Assembly (NCBI RefSeq): GCF_012273015.1
Contig: NZ_CP050954.1
Coordinates: 3,760,001-3,824,000 of the forward strand
DNA: 64,000 nt
From: Hymenobacter sp. BT18
GTDB lineage: Bacteria > Bacteroidota > Bacteroidia > Cytophagales > Hymenobacteraceae
Direction: 5' to 3'
Both the position numbers and the translations under genes were made by a program. The notes beneath the pieces are model-generated. The model worked only from the letters and a program-made list of their open reading frames with translations. It had not been told where the DNA came from and searched no databases. Each line of letters begins with the position of its first letter. Position 1 is the stretch's first letter. This document shows, one piece after another, positions 49,081-57,136 of the stretch.

Positions 49081-50475
49081 ATGGCATTGCAATTCGACGT
49101 GGTCGTGATTGGCAGCGGCCCGGGCGGCTACGTAGCCGCTATCCGGGCTTCGCAGCTAGGTTTGAAAGTAGGCGTGGTGGAGCGGGAGTCGCTCGGCGGC
49201 ATCTGCCTCAACTGGGGCTGCATTCCCACCAAGGCCCTGCTCAAAAGTGCGCAGGTGTTTGAGTACCTCAACCACGCCGGCGACTACGGCCTGAAGGCTG
49301 AAGGCGTGGGCTACGACTTCGGCGCCGTGATTCAGCGCAGCCGCGGCGTGGCCGATGGCATGAGCAAGGGCATCAACTTCCTGTTCAAGAAAAACAAGAT
49401 TGAGGTGGTGTCCGGCACGGGCAAATTGGTGGCCCCGGGCAAAGTAGAAGTAACCAAGGAAGGCGGCGCCAAGGAAACCGTGGAGGCCAAGCACATCATT
49501 CTGGCCACCGGCGCCCGTTCCCGCGAGCTGCCCGCCCTGCCCATCGACGGCAAGAAAATCATTGGCTACCGCCAAGCCATGGTGCTGCCCGAGCTGCCCA
49601 AGCGCCTCGTGGTAGTAGGCTCCGGCGCCATCGGCGTAGAGTTTGCCTACTTCTACCGCACCATGGGCTCGGAGGTGACGCTGGTGGAGTATCTGCCGCG
49701 CATTGTGCCCGTGGAAGACGAAGAAGTGTCTCGCCAGATGGAGAAATCCTTCAAGAAAATCGGGGTGAACGTGCTGACTTCGGCCGAGGTAACCAAGGTG
49801 GATACCAGCGGCGCCGGCTGCACCGTAACCATCAAAACCGCGAAGGGCGACCAGCAAATCGAGTGCGACGTGGTGCTGAGCGCCGCCGGGGTGGTTACCA
49901 ACCTTGAGAACCTGGGCCTGGAGGAGCTGGGCATCAAGGTGGAGAAAGGCCGCATTATCGTGGACGACTTCTACCAGACCAACGTGCCCGGCGTGTACGC
50001 CATCGGCGACATCGTGCCTGGCCCCGCGCTGGCCCACGTGGCTTCGGCTGAGGGCATCATCTGCGTGGAGAAAATTGCCGGCCATCATCCCGAGCCGCTC
50101 AACTACCAGAACATTCCCGGCTGCACCTACGCCTCGCCCGAAATTGCCTCCGTGGGCCTCACCGAAGCCGAAGCCAAAAAGCAGGGCTACGACGTGCTGG
50201 TGGGCAAGTTCCCCTTCTCGGCCTCGGGCAAAGCCTCGGCCGGCGGCGTGAAGGACGGCTTCGTGAAAGTTATCTTCGACAAGAAGTACGGCGAGTGGCT
50301 GGGCGCCCACATGATTGGGGCCAACGTGACGGAAATGATTGCCGAGGTGGTGGTAGCCCGCAAGCTCGAAACCACCGGCCACGAAATCATCAAAGCCGTG
50401 CACCCGCACCCCACCATGTCGGAAGCCATTATGGAAGCCGCCGCCGCCGCGTATGGCGAGGTGATTCACCTGTAA
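49081..50475 (+). CDS. lpdA: Dihydrolipoyl dehydrogenase
   Basis: This 464-residue E3 subunit reoxidises dihydrolipoyl groups of the 2-oxoacid dehydrogenase or glycine cleavage complexes with NAD+. The ATG at 49081 places FDVVVIGSGPGGYVAAIRASQLG at the N-terminus. The redox-active disulfide lies in LGGICLNWGCIPTKALLKS (about residues 41-46), the NAD motif in VVVGSGAIGVEFAYFYRTMG, and the C-terminal catalytic His-Glu in HPHPTMSEAIMEA. Longer open frame upstream is not LPD-like. No E1 or E2 gene adjoins. A terminator follows the stop codon. Confidence 0.97.
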   Translation: MALQFDVVVIGSGPGGYVAAIRASQLGLKVGVVERESLGGICLNWGCIPTKALLKSAQVFEYLNHAGDYGLKAEGVGYDFGAVIQRSRGVADGMSKGINFLFKKNKIEVVSGTGKLVAPGKVEVTKEGGAKETVEAKHIILATGARSRELPALPIDGKKIIGYRQAMVLPELPKRLVVVGSGAIGVEFAYFYRTMGSEVTLVEYLPRIVPVEDEEVSRQMEKSFKKIGVNVLTSAEVTKVDTSGAGCTVTIKTAKGDQQIECDVVLSAAGVVTNLENLGLEELGIKVEKGRIIVDDFYQTNVPGVYAIGDIVPGPALAHVASAEGIICVEKIAGHHPEPLNYQNIPGCTYASPEIASVGLTEAEAKKQGYDVLVGKFPFSASGKASAGGVKDGFVKVIFDKKYGEWLGAHMIGANVTEMIAEVVVARKLETTGHEIIKAVHPHPTMSEAIMEAAAAAYGEVIHL

Positions 50476-50497
50476 AAGTTGCCTCCGCTTAAAACAA

Positions 50498-50529
50498 GAA
50501 GCCCCAACCGTTGCTGCGGTTGGGGCTTC
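50498..50529. terminator. Bidirectional terminator after lpdA
   Basis: GAAGCCCCAACCG (50498-50510) and CGGTTGGGGCTTC (50517-50529) pair perfectly with a 6-nt loop, followed by TTCTTGTTT on plus. It separates lpdA from the convergent TetR gene. Confidence 0.85.
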
Positions 50530-50574
50530 TTCTTGTTTGGGCCGATAAGGGCAGGCCGGCACCTGGCAGCGAGC

Positions 50575-51105
50575 TTACTGCACCTGGTACTTCTGCTTGA
50601 TGAAGTCGAGCATTTCCCGCACGTTCTCGTCGGTTTTGTTGGCCTCGATTTTCCAGAGGGCTTCTACCAGAATCAGCAGCAGTTTAGCTTCTTTCTCGGG
50701 CTCGGCGTAGCCCAGCTTCTCGAAGGCCTGGCGCAGCAAAGCCGGCACGGGCCGCATAAACCGCTCGTGCTGGCGGCGGGCCATGTCGGAGTCGGCCAGG
50801 CGGTACTGCAGCTTCCAGAAGAAGGGTTCTTCTTTCACCAGCTTGTAGGGCAGCTCAATTACGCTGTGGATGAAGGTGAGGGGGTCGGGCTCGTTCAGGC
50901 CGCCGCGGTTATCCTCGATAATGCGCTTATAGCCATTCTTCACCACGAACTCCAGTAATTGGTCCTTGGAGCCGAAATGCTTGAAAATAAGGGCTTCCGA
51001 AACGCCGGCTGCCTTTGCAATCAGCTGCGTGGACGCATTTTCGAAGCCTTTTTCTCCGAATAGCTGCAAAGCCACCTGAGCAATATGCTGTTTGCGGGTG
51101 CTCAT
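50575..51105 (-). CDS. TetR/AcrR family transcriptional regulator
   Basis: The start at 51103-51105 gives 176 residues opening MSTRKQHIAQVALQLFGEKG. The TetR DNA-binding domain is clear (about residues 5-50: FENASTQLIAKAAGVSEALIFKHFGSKDQLLE). The C-terminal ligand domain is helical and Lys/Glu-rich, ending DENVREMLDFIKQKYQVQ. Such proteins repress nearby or remote genes and respond to small molecules. There is no divergent partner; the adjacent argH lies on the same strand upstream, so the target is unclear. An upstream frame extension to 51177 has no TetR content. Confidence 0.93.
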   Translation of the reverse strand: MSTRKQHIAQVALQLFGEKGFENASTQLIAKAAGVSEALIFKHFGSKDQLLEFVVKNGYKRIIEDNRGGLNEPDPLTFIHSVIELPYKLVKEEPFFWKLQYRLADSDMARRQHERFMRPVPALLRQAFEKLGYAEPEKEAKLLLILVEALWKIEANKTDENVREMLDFIKQKYQVQ

Positions 51106-51322
51106 GAAAAAATTCAGGTAAGTAAAACGTAATGGTCGAGCTTGGCCGCGGCATTCCGGGGCGTAATAAGCCCGCAAGTTCGGGCTTATCTGCCAAATAC
51201 GACAGATTTTTTAATCGCAGAGACTTCTCTAGGCGTGAGGTGAGTAAACGCTTGTTAGGAACTATTAGTACAATTGCCGTTAGCCGGTAGGTAGGACAGC
51301 CTGCGGTTAGTGCCCGAGCCGC

Positions 51323-52624
51323 TTATCCCATAAGCCGGCTACCGGCGCGGAAAGCAGCCACCTTCGCCTGGATTTCCTCCAGCCCCAGGTTGTGCACGCT
51401 GCCCAGGTGGGTGGTCTGGAACTCCTTGTGCGGGACGTAGGAGCCATCTTCCACGGCCAAACCCACCTGCTTGTAGGCTGTGCGGAAGGGCGTACCGGTC
51501 TGGATCAGCTGGTTGATGTTTTCCACCGTGAACACGGCGTCATACTTGGGCTGGTTGAGCAGATTGGGCTTGATGCGCAGCTGGGGCAGGGCAAACAGCA
51601 CGATGTCGAGGATGTCCAGAAACTGCGTCATCGGCTCGAACAGGATTTCCTTCAGAATCTGGAAGTCGCGGTGGTAGCCGCTGGGCAGGTTGCCGGTGGC
51701 CAGCATGAGCGTGTTGGGCAGGGCCTGCAGGGCGTTGCAGCGCGCCCGGATCAGCTCAAACACGTCGGGGTTTTTCTTGTGGGGCATGATGCTGGAGCCG
51801 GTGGTGAATTCCTTGGGCAGCTCCACAAAGGCCATGTCCTGCCCGTTGTAGAGCACCAGGTCGTAGCTCATCTTGGCCAGGGTGGCGGCCATGCCGGCCA
51901 GGGCAAAGGCCACGGTTTTCTCGGTTTTGCCGCGCAGCATCTGAGCCCCCACGCTGCTGACGGCCAGCTGGCCGAAGCCCATTTCCCGGGTAGTCTGCAG
52001 CCGGTCGATGGGGAAGGAAGAGCCGAAGCCCGCGCCCGAGCCCAGGGGGTTTTGGTCGGCTACGGTGTGGGCCGCTTCAAACAACGCCAGGTCCAGCAAT
52101 AGGTGCTCGGCATAGGCCGAAAACCACAGGCCGAACGAGCTGGGCATGGCCGCCTGAAAGTGCGTGTAGCCCGGCATCAGGTCGGTTTTGTGCACTTCGG
52201 CTTTCTGCAACAGCACCTCCACCAACTCCAGGGTTTTGGCCGCCGCGCGCCGGGTGTAGTCTTTCAGAAACAGTTGAATGGCGGTCAGCACCTGGTCGTT
52301 GCGGGAGCGGGCGGTGTGGATTTTCTTGCCCGCGTCGCCGTAGTGCTCGGTCAGGTAGGATTCGATTTTGGAGTGCACGTCCTCGAAATCCTCGCCGATG
52401 GTGAACGTACCGGCTTCCAGCTGAGCGGCCAGCTCCTGCAGGCCCTGTTGGAGCTGCTGGTTTTCCTCGACAGAAATCAGGCCCGCGCCGACTAGCATGT
52501 TGGCCTGGGCCCGGGAGGCCTGCACGTCGAACTGCGCCAGGTACATATCCAGCTCCCGGTCACGGCCTACGGTGAACTGTTCAATCTTCTTATCGACGGC
52601 AATGCCTTTGTCCCAGATTTTCAT
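51323..52624 (-). CDS. argH: Argininosuccinate lyase
   Basis: This 433-residue ArgH splits argininosuccinate to arginine and fumarate, the last step of arginine synthesis. Seen: VHSKIESYLTEHYGDAGKKIHTARSRNDQVLTA, the substrate-binding PGYTHFQAAMPSSFG, and the flexible catalytic loop TGSSIMPHKKNPDVFELIR (the fumarase/aspartase signature). The C-terminal part is shorter than in E. coli, as is common in Bacteroidota. It is the last gene of the minus arm of the arginine region (argB, argE, argH), separated from the M20 gene by 190 bp rich in AGCTGTTAGC-type words. Confidence 0.97.
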   Translation of the reverse strand: MKIWDKGIAVDKKIEQFTVGRDRELDMYLAQFDVQASRAQANMLVGAGLISVEENQQLQQGLQELAAQLEAGTFTIGEDFEDVHSKIESYLTEHYGDAGKKIHTARSRNDQVLTAIQLFLKDYTRRAAAKTLELVEVLLQKAEVHKTDLMPGYTHFQAAMPSSFGLWFSAYAEHLLLDLALFEAAHTVADQNPLGSGAGFGSSFPIDRLQTTREMGFGQLAVSSVGAQMLRGKTEKTVAFALAGMAATLAKMSYDLVLYNGQDMAFVELPKEFTTGSSIMPHKKNPDVFELIRARCNALQALPNTLMLATGNLPSGYHRDFQILKEILFEPMTQFLDILDIVLFALPQLRIKPNLLNQPKYDAVFTVENINQLIQTGTPFRTAYKQVGLAVEDGSYVPHKEFQTTHLGSVHNLGLEEIQAKVAAFRAGSRLMG

Positions 52625-52629
52625 GGTTG

Positions 52630-52812
52630 AATTAAGCTGTTAGCTGACAGCTGTTCGCTGTTCGCTTATGTTCTCGAAACGTATGCCCAAGGCCTTGCAG
52701 GGCGGTTCAGGAGGGTTTTGCGGAAATTTGCGGAAGGAGCCGCACAGCGGCGGAGAAAGTCTTGAAACGGAAGGAGAGCCAACAGCTAATAGCTACCAGC
52801 CATCAGCTAACC
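52630..52812. repeat. AGCTGTTAGCT-type interspersed repeats between argE and argH
   Basis: Near 52633 the words AAGCTGTTAGCTGACAGCTG and TTCGCTGTTCGC occur, and near 52780-52812 CAACAGCTAATAGCTACC and AGCCATCAGCTAACC. They match the repeat at 34959-35055 and can form hairpins across the gap. A GC-rich stretch of about 100 bp lies between. Confidence 0.65.
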
Positions 52813-52814
52813 AA

Positions 52815-53885
52815 TCACAGCTCCAGCCCGTCCAGCAGCTCCACGTACCCTTGCACGCCGGCCCGGATTTCGCTGAGCAGGATGTACTCGTTGGGGGTGT
52901 GGGAGCGGGCCGAGTCGCCGGGGCCGATTTTGACGGTGGTGAAGGGCATCATGCTCTGGTCGGAGAGGGTAACGGAGCCGAAGGTACGGCGGCCCAGCGC
53001 CATGCCGCGCTGCACCAGCGGGTGCGTGAGCGGAATGCGGGAGGAATTCAGGTGGGTGGAGCGCGGCGTCACGTCGGCCTTAATCTGACCGCGTACAATA
53101 TCCACGACTTCCTCATTGGTATACAGCTCGTTGGTTCGCACGTCGGCCACGAAGGTGCAGCGGTCGGGCACCACGTTGTGCTGGGTGCCGGCCTGGATCT
53201 GCGTAACCGTCAGCTTTACCGGCCCCAGCAGCTCCGACACCCGCTCGAACCGGAACGCACGCAGGCGCTGCACATCGTCGAGGGCTGTATAGAGGGCATT
53301 TTCGCCTTCTTCGCGGGCGGCGTGCCCGGTGCGGCCGTGGGCCACGCAGTCGAGCACCACCAAGCCCTTTTCAGCTACGGCCAGGTCCATCTGCGTCGGC
53401 TCGCCCACAATGCCCAGGTCAATTTTCGGCAGCAGCGGCAGCAGCCGTCGGATACCGTTCGCGCCCGACACTTCCTCCTCGGCCGTGATGGCGCAGATGA
53501 GGTTGTAAGGCAGATTTTCCTGCTCGTGAAAGTGCAGAAACGTGGCCAACAGACTCACCGCCGAAGCCCCGGCATCGTTGCTGCCCAGGCCGGTCAGCTG
53601 GTCGCCTTCCACCACCGCGCCGAACGGGTCGTAAGTCCAGGACGCGCCGGGCTTCACGGTGTCGTGGTGGGAGTTGAGCAGGATGGTGGGCTTGGCCGGG
53701 TCGAAGTGCTTGGATACGGCCCACACGTTGTTGGCGTCGCGCTGCGGGGTGGCGCCATACTGCGTCAGAAAATCCACCAGCAAATCGGCCGTGCGGTCTT
53801 CTTCCCGCGAAAAGGAAGGCGTGCGGATAAGCTCCTGCAGCAGCCCAATGGCCGCCTCGGCCAGCTGTTCGGTTAGCTGCGGCAT
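52815..53885 (-). CDS. argE: M20 family metallohydrolase, probable N-acyl-ornithine deacylase
   Basis: This 356-residue zinc peptidase-fold enzyme is the expected ArgE-type deacylase of this arginine cluster. Metal-site motifs are LLNSHHDTVKPGASWTYDP (His/Asp), GLGSNDAGASAVSLLATF (Asp), ITAEEEVSGANGI (Glu pair), GIVGEPTQMDLAVAEKG (Glu) and the C-terminal SHTPNEYI (His). In Bacteroidota the pathway can run on N-succinyl or N-acetyl intermediates, so the leaving acyl group is uncertain; lysine-pathway or other M20 roles cannot be excluded by sequence. It overlaps argB by 13 bp, which is strong evidence for shared translation. Confidence 0.87.
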   Translation of the reverse strand: MPQLTEQLAEAAIGLLQELIRTPSFSREEDRTADLLVDFLTQYGATPQRDANNVWAVSKHFDPAKPTILLNSHHDTVKPGASWTYDPFGAVVEGDQLTGLGSNDAGASAVSLLATFLHFHEQENLPYNLICAITAEEEVSGANGIRRLLPLLPKIDLGIVGEPTQMDLAVAEKGLVVLDCVAHGRTGHAAREEGENALYTALDDVQRLRAFRFERVSELLGPVKLTVTQIQAGTQHNVVPDRCTFVADVRTNELYTNEEVVDIVRGQIKADVTPRSTHLNSSRIPLTHPLVQRGMALGRRTFGSVTLSDQSMMPFTTVKIGPGDSARSHTPNEYILLSEIRAGVQGYVELLDGLEL

Positions 53886-54655
53886 AGAATCGTTTTTACC
53901 GGCTCGTTGATGCGCAGGGCGTTTTCGATAACGACCCGCTCGACGCCGGCTTCCAGGGCGGCAAAGGCATTGTCCAGCTTGGGCACCATCCCGGCCGCAA
54001 TGACGCCCTCGGCTTTGAGCTGTTGATACTCAGCGGCGGTGATTTGGGGAATGACGGAGGCGTCATCGTTGACATCTCGCAGCACGCCGTCTTTCTCAAA
54101 GCAGAAGTGCAGCTCCACCTCGTACTGCGCAGCCAGGGCCTGGGCCAGGGTACTGGCAATGGTGTCGGCGTTGGTGTTGAGCAGCTGGCCCGCGCCGTCG
54201 TGGGTGATGGCGCAAAACACGGGCGTTAGGTGCATTTCCAGTAGCTGACCTACGAATGCGGCGTTTACTGCATCGGCCGGCAGGTCGCCCACGAAGCCGT
54301 AGTCGATGTCCTTAACGGGGCGCTTCACGGCTTGAATGACGTTGCCATCGGCCCCGGAAAGGCCCAGGGCATTTATGCCTTCTGCCTGCAGGCCGGCCAC
54401 CACCTGCTTGTTGGTTTTGCCGGCGTAGAACATGGTCACGATGTCGAGCGTGGCGGCGTCGGTGATGCGGCGGCCCTGCACCATCTGGGGCTCAATGCCC
54501 AGGTCGCGGAGCATCTGGCTGGCGCCTTTGCCCCCGCCGTGGACCAGCAGCTTGCGGCCCGGCACCTGGGCTAGCTCCCGCAGAAACTGCCGCAGCTGGC
54601 GTTCATCGTCAATGATTCCGCCGCCGATTTTAAAAATTTTCAGGCCTTCACGCAT
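53873..54655 (-). CDS. argB: Acetylglutamate kinase
   Basis: This 260-residue amino-acid kinase family enzyme phosphorylates N-acyl-glutamate, the second step of arginine synthesis. Seen: IFKIGGGIIDDERQLRQFL at the N-terminus, the KLLVHGGGKGASQMLRDLGI nucleotide loop, GLSGADGNVIQAVKRPV, the TNADTIASTLAQAL segment (Asp/Thr) and EGVIAAGMVPKLDNAFAAL. It lacks the N-terminal helix of the arginine-inhibited hexameric type, so feedback control at this enzyme is less likely. Its ATG faces the divergent 600-bp control region. Confidence 0.95.
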   Translation of the reverse strand: MREGLKIFKIGGGIIDDERQLRQFLRELAQVPGRKLLVHGGGKGASQMLRDLGIEPQMVQGRRITDAATLDIVTMFYAGKTNKQVVAGLQAEGINALGLSGADGNVIQAVKRPVKDIDYGFVGDLPADAVNAAFVGQLLEMHLTPVFCAITHDGAGQLLNTNADTIASTLAQALAAQYEVELHFCFEKDGVLRDVNDDASVIPQITAAEYQQLKAEGVIAAGMVPKLDNAFAALEAGVERVVIENALRINEPVKTILCRS

Positions 54656-54819
54656 ACAGTAGGAGGGAGAGGAAAATGGCCATAACGGTACTTTTTTGGC
54701 CTAAATCAGTGACTTTTCTGAAGAAAGATTTCAGGAAATACCGCCGGTAGGAATAATCTTTTTTGCCCCAGGAGCGGTAAAGTTTCCAAAAAAAAACATC
54801 TAGTATTGCAACGAATTCA

Positions 54820-54840
54820 CGGTTTAAACGATTTAAACCG
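54820..54840. promoter_or_regulatory. Operator-like palindrome upstream of argB
   Basis: Arms CGGTTTAAA (54820-54828) and TTTAAACCG (54832-54840) are perfect inverted repeats with a 3-bp CGA spacer. It lies 165 bp upstream of the argB ATG and 35 bp upstream of the leader ORF. An ArgR-type or other dimeric regulator site is possible; no regulator gene is adjacent. Confidence 0.5.
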
Positions 54841-54874
54841 CGAAACACTCCCTCGCCGCTCCGCGGTAACCGTC

Positions 54875-54943
54875 ATGATTCAACTCTCTGCTATTGCGCT
54901 TCTGCGACGACCTTGTCTGGTCGTGCGAATCATGCCAGCTTAA
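54875..54943 (+). CDS. Candidate 22-residue arginine leader peptide
   Basis: A short ORF begins MIQLSAIALLRRPCLVVRIM and ends in two further residues and TAA. Residues 11-12 are Arg-Arg and residue 18 is Arg, all encoded by CGA, a codon that is uncommon in this GC-rich window. The start-codon bases CATGATTC (54874-54881) pair perfectly with GAATCATG (54927-54934), at the end of the ORF; inside, ACGACC pairs with GGTCGT (54907-54912, 54919-54924). A competing stem CTATTGC (54891-54897) with GCAATAG (54953-54959) excludes the first. This is the layout of a translating-ribosome attenuator. It lies about 310 bp before the GNAT ATG. Peptide translation is not proven. Confidence 0.5.
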   Translation: MIQLSAIALLRRPCLVVRIMPA

Positions 54944-54959
54944 CCGCTGGCTGCAATAG
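54934..54959 (+). promoter_or_regulatory. Hairpin and right arm of the alternative stem (attenuator candidate)
   Basis: GCCAGC (54934-54939) and GCTGGC (54946-54951) form a small hairpin, and GCAATAG (54953-54959) pairs with CTATTGC at 54891-54897. Together with the CATGATTC/GAATCATG pair this gives two incompatible folds, switched by ribosome position on the leader ORF in the model. Confidence 0.45.
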
Positions 54960-55112
54960 TACGTCCGGGTTCCGCCTCTACCGCGAACCGACGCCGGGTC
55001 CTCCCTCCGGAGCCCACCCCAAGAGACTCCTCACGAATCAACCGACCTTAGTCCGAGTGTAACTTCTAGTGTGACTTCTTCCGGCCTCCGGCCGGAACGC
55101 CCCGCTCCCTGG

Positions 55113-55144
55113 CCTGCCTGGCCCACCGCCCTTCCGGGTTTTTT
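55113..55144 (+). terminator. Weak terminator-like element in the arginine leader
   Basis: CCTGG and CCGGG can pair with one G-U wobble over a 12-nt loop, followed by TTTTTT (55139-55144). It lies between the leader ORF and the GNAT ATG, where an attenuator terminator would be needed. The stem is short, so the evidence is weak. Confidence 0.3.
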
Positions 55145-55255
55145 CCTGCTTCCGGCCCTGCCGCCGGAGCCCTCAGCAGCCTCGCCTGCATCCTCCTTTT
55201 TTCGTCTTTCCGAGTCTGTAGCCGTATAACCCCGGCCACTAACCGAGTCCTGACC

Positions 55256-55825
55256 ATGATTTTACGAGTCGCCAGTGCTGCCGATGCGCAGTATGTGGAA
55301 ACCCTCTGTCAATGGTATGCCGAGTCCGCCAAAGCGCGGGGTGTGGGTATTGCCAAGCGTGACCCTAACTATCTGATAAAGAAGATGGAAAAGGGTGATT
55401 CCATCATCGCCTTTATCGATGACCAGCTAGCCGGTTTCTGCTACATCGAAACCTTCGAGGATGCCAAGTTCGTGGTCAACTCGGGCCTCATTGTGAACAC
55501 CGAGCTGCGCAAGGAGGGCCTGGGCCGCGCCATCAAGCACCGCGTGTTTGAACTGTCGCGCACCAAATACCCTGCCGCTAAAATCTTCGGTATCACCACC
55601 TCCGCGGCCGTGATGAAGATCAACAACGAGCTGGGCTACCGCCCCGTCACCTTCCCCGAGCTTACCCAGTCAGACGACTTCTGGAAGGGCTGCTCCAGCT
55701 GCAAAAACTACGGCATTCTGATGGAGAATGAGCGCAAGATGTGCCTGTGCACCGGCATGGTGTACGACAACCTGGACGATAGTTTCAGCCAGCATACCAT
55801 CGAAATTCTGTCGCAGGAGCGGTAG
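55256..55825 (+). CDS. GNAT N-acetyltransferase, probable N-acetylglutamate synthase
   Basis: This 189-residue GNAT protein is the first gene of the plus arm of the arginine region. The acetyl-CoA-binding core VVNSGLIVNTELRKEGLGRAIKHRVFELSR has the RxxGxG/A-type loop (residues about 76-105), followed by AAVMKINNELGYRPVTFPEL. A Cys-rich segment follows (WKGCSSCKNYGILMENERKMC), which may bind metal. In other Bacteroidota a GNAT gene next to argG takes the role of N-acetylglutamate synthase (ArgA type). That role is inferred from neighbourhood. Its long, structured leader suggests control by arginine. Confidence 0.83.
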   Translation: MILRVASAADAQYVETLCQWYAESAKARGVGIAKRDPNYLIKKMEKGDSIIAFIDDQLAGFCYIETFEDAKFVVNSGLIVNTELRKEGLGRAIKHRVFELSRTKYPAAKIFGITTSAAVMKINNELGYRPVTFPELTQSDDFWKGCSSCKNYGILMENERKMCLCTGMVYDNLDDSFSQHTIEILSQER

Positions 55826-55831
55826 GGCACC

Positions 55832-55940
55832 TAGAAGTGAGAAGTCAGAGCTAAGCGTCGTGCTAACGAGCTGCTCTTACGCTCATGTCCGCCTTTCAAC
55901 TTCTGCTTTCTAAGCTCTAACATCTCAGTTCTAAGCTCTC
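55832..55940. repeat. AGCTCTAAC/AGAAGT-type interspersed repeats between the GNAT gene and argG
   Basis: The words AGAAGTGAGAAGTCAGAGC and CTAAGCTCTAACATCTCAG (then TTCTAAGCTCTC) can pair across the gap. A short related piece lies at 58243-58288 before argD. It contains no ORF. Confidence 0.6.
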
Positions 55941-55945
55941 ATTTG

Positions 55946-57136
55946 ATGAAAAAAAAGGTAGTTCTCGCCTATAGCGGCGGTTTGGATACGTCCTATTGCG
56001 TTGTGTATCTGACGAAAGAGCTGGGCCTGGAGGTCCACACGGTCATCGTCAACTCGGGTGGCTTCTCGCAGGAGGAGTTGGCCGGCATCGAAAAGCGTGC
56101 CTACGAAATGGGCTCCAAGCGCCACGAAGTAATCGATGTGACCGAGCGGTTCTACCAGGAATGCCTGCGCTACCTGCTGGCGGGAAATATTCTGAAAAAC
56201 GACACGTACCCGCTGAGTGTGAGTGCCGAGCGGATGTTCCAGAGCCTGGCCCTGGCCGAGTACGCCCGCGAAAACAAAGCCGACTACATTGCCCACGGCA
56301 GCACCGGGGCCGGCAACGACCAGGTGCGCTTCGACGTGGCATTTTCGGTGATTTCGCCCGACACGGAAATCATTACACCCATCCGCGACCTGGGCCTGTC
56401 GCGCCAGCAGGAGATTGAGTACCTGCAGCAGAATGGGGTGGAAATGAGCTGGGAAAAGGCCAAATACTCCATCAACAAGGGCATTTGGGGGACCAGCGTG
56501 GGCGGGGTAGAAACGCTGACTTCGCGCCAGGGCTTGCCGGAATCGGCCTGGCCGACCCAGCTGAGCAAGACCGAGCCCCAGGAAATCAGCATCACCTTTG
56601 AAGAAGGCGAGCCGGTGGCTTTGAACGGCAAGCAAATGAACCCCGTGGACCTGATTATCGCCCTCAACGAGCTGGCCGGTCAGTACGCCATCGGGCGCGA
56701 CACCCACGTGGGCGACACGATTCTGGGCATCAAGGGCCGCGTGGGCTTCGAGGCACCCGCACCGCTGATTCTCATTAAAGGCCACCACTTGCTAGAAAAG
56801 CACGTTTCCTCGCGCTGGCAGCTGCTGCACAAAGACTACATCGCCAACTGGTATGGCACCTTGCTGCACGAGGCGCAATACCTCGACCCGGTGATGCGCG
56901 ACATGGAAGCTTTCCTGGAGTCGTCGCAGGCGCGGGTGTCGGGGACGGTATACGTGACCCTGAAGCCTTACCAATTCGAATTGGTGGGTATTGAGTCGGA
57001 CTTCGACATGATGCAGTCGAAGGTGGCCACCTACGGCGAGGAAAACAATGCCTGGGACTCGCGCGACGCGAAAGGCTTCATCAAGATCTTCAGCAACCAG
57101 CTGCGGATTCACGGCTCGTTCAACGATGAACATTAA
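55946..57136 (+). CDS. argG: Argininosuccinate synthase
   Basis: This 396-residue ATP-dependent ligase joins citrulline and aspartate. The ATP-pyrophosphatase motif VVLAYSGGLDTSYCVVYL lies at the N-terminus; YIAHGSTGAGNDQVRFDVAF binds citrulline and aspartate, and SINKGIWGTSVGGVETL and a C-terminal SDFDMMQSKVATYGEE are family segments. The ATG at 55946 is preferred over a TTG 3 bp earlier. The 3' end overlaps argC by 11 bp, so the two are translationally coupled. Confidence 0.96.
   Translation: MKKKVVLAYSGGLDTSYCVVYLTKELGLEVHTVIVNSGGFSQEELAGIEKRAYEMGSKRHEVIDVTERFYQECLRYLLAGNILKNDTYPLSVSAERMFQSLALAEYARENKADYIAHGSTGAGNDQVRFDVAFSVISPDTEIITPIRDLGLSRQQEIEYLQQNGVEMSWEKAKYSINKGIWGTSVGGVETLTSRQGLPESAWPTQLSKTEPQEISITFEEGEPVALNGKQMNPVDLIIALNELAGQYAIGRDTHVGDTILGIKGRVGFEAPAPLILIKGHHLLEKHVSSRWQLLHKDYIANWYGTLLHEAQYLDPVMRDMEAFLESSQARVSGTVYVTLKPYQFELVGIESDFDMMQSKVATYGEENNAWDSRDAKGFIKIFSNQLRIHGSFNDEH

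Larger units (their letters stand above)
54656..55255. other. Divergent arginine control region
   Basis: This 600-bp gap separates argB (minus) from the GNAT-argG unit (plus). Features: an A9 run near 54790; a palindrome (54820-54840); a 22-codon upstream ORF with alternative hairpins (54875-54959); a hairpin GGTTC/GAACC near 54968-54989; a pyrimidine-rich segment with a GGCC palindrome near 55079-55097; and a weak hairpin followed by six T (55113-55144). No other gene is seen. Confidence 0.6.

Noticed and set aside
54840..55080. RNase P or tmRNA-like RNA on the minus strand of the arginine gap (GAGGA and GGGCTCC words)
   Set aside because: The conserved RNase P core GAGGAAAGTCC and the tmRNA tag frame or tRNA-like ends are absent; similarity is limited to short words.
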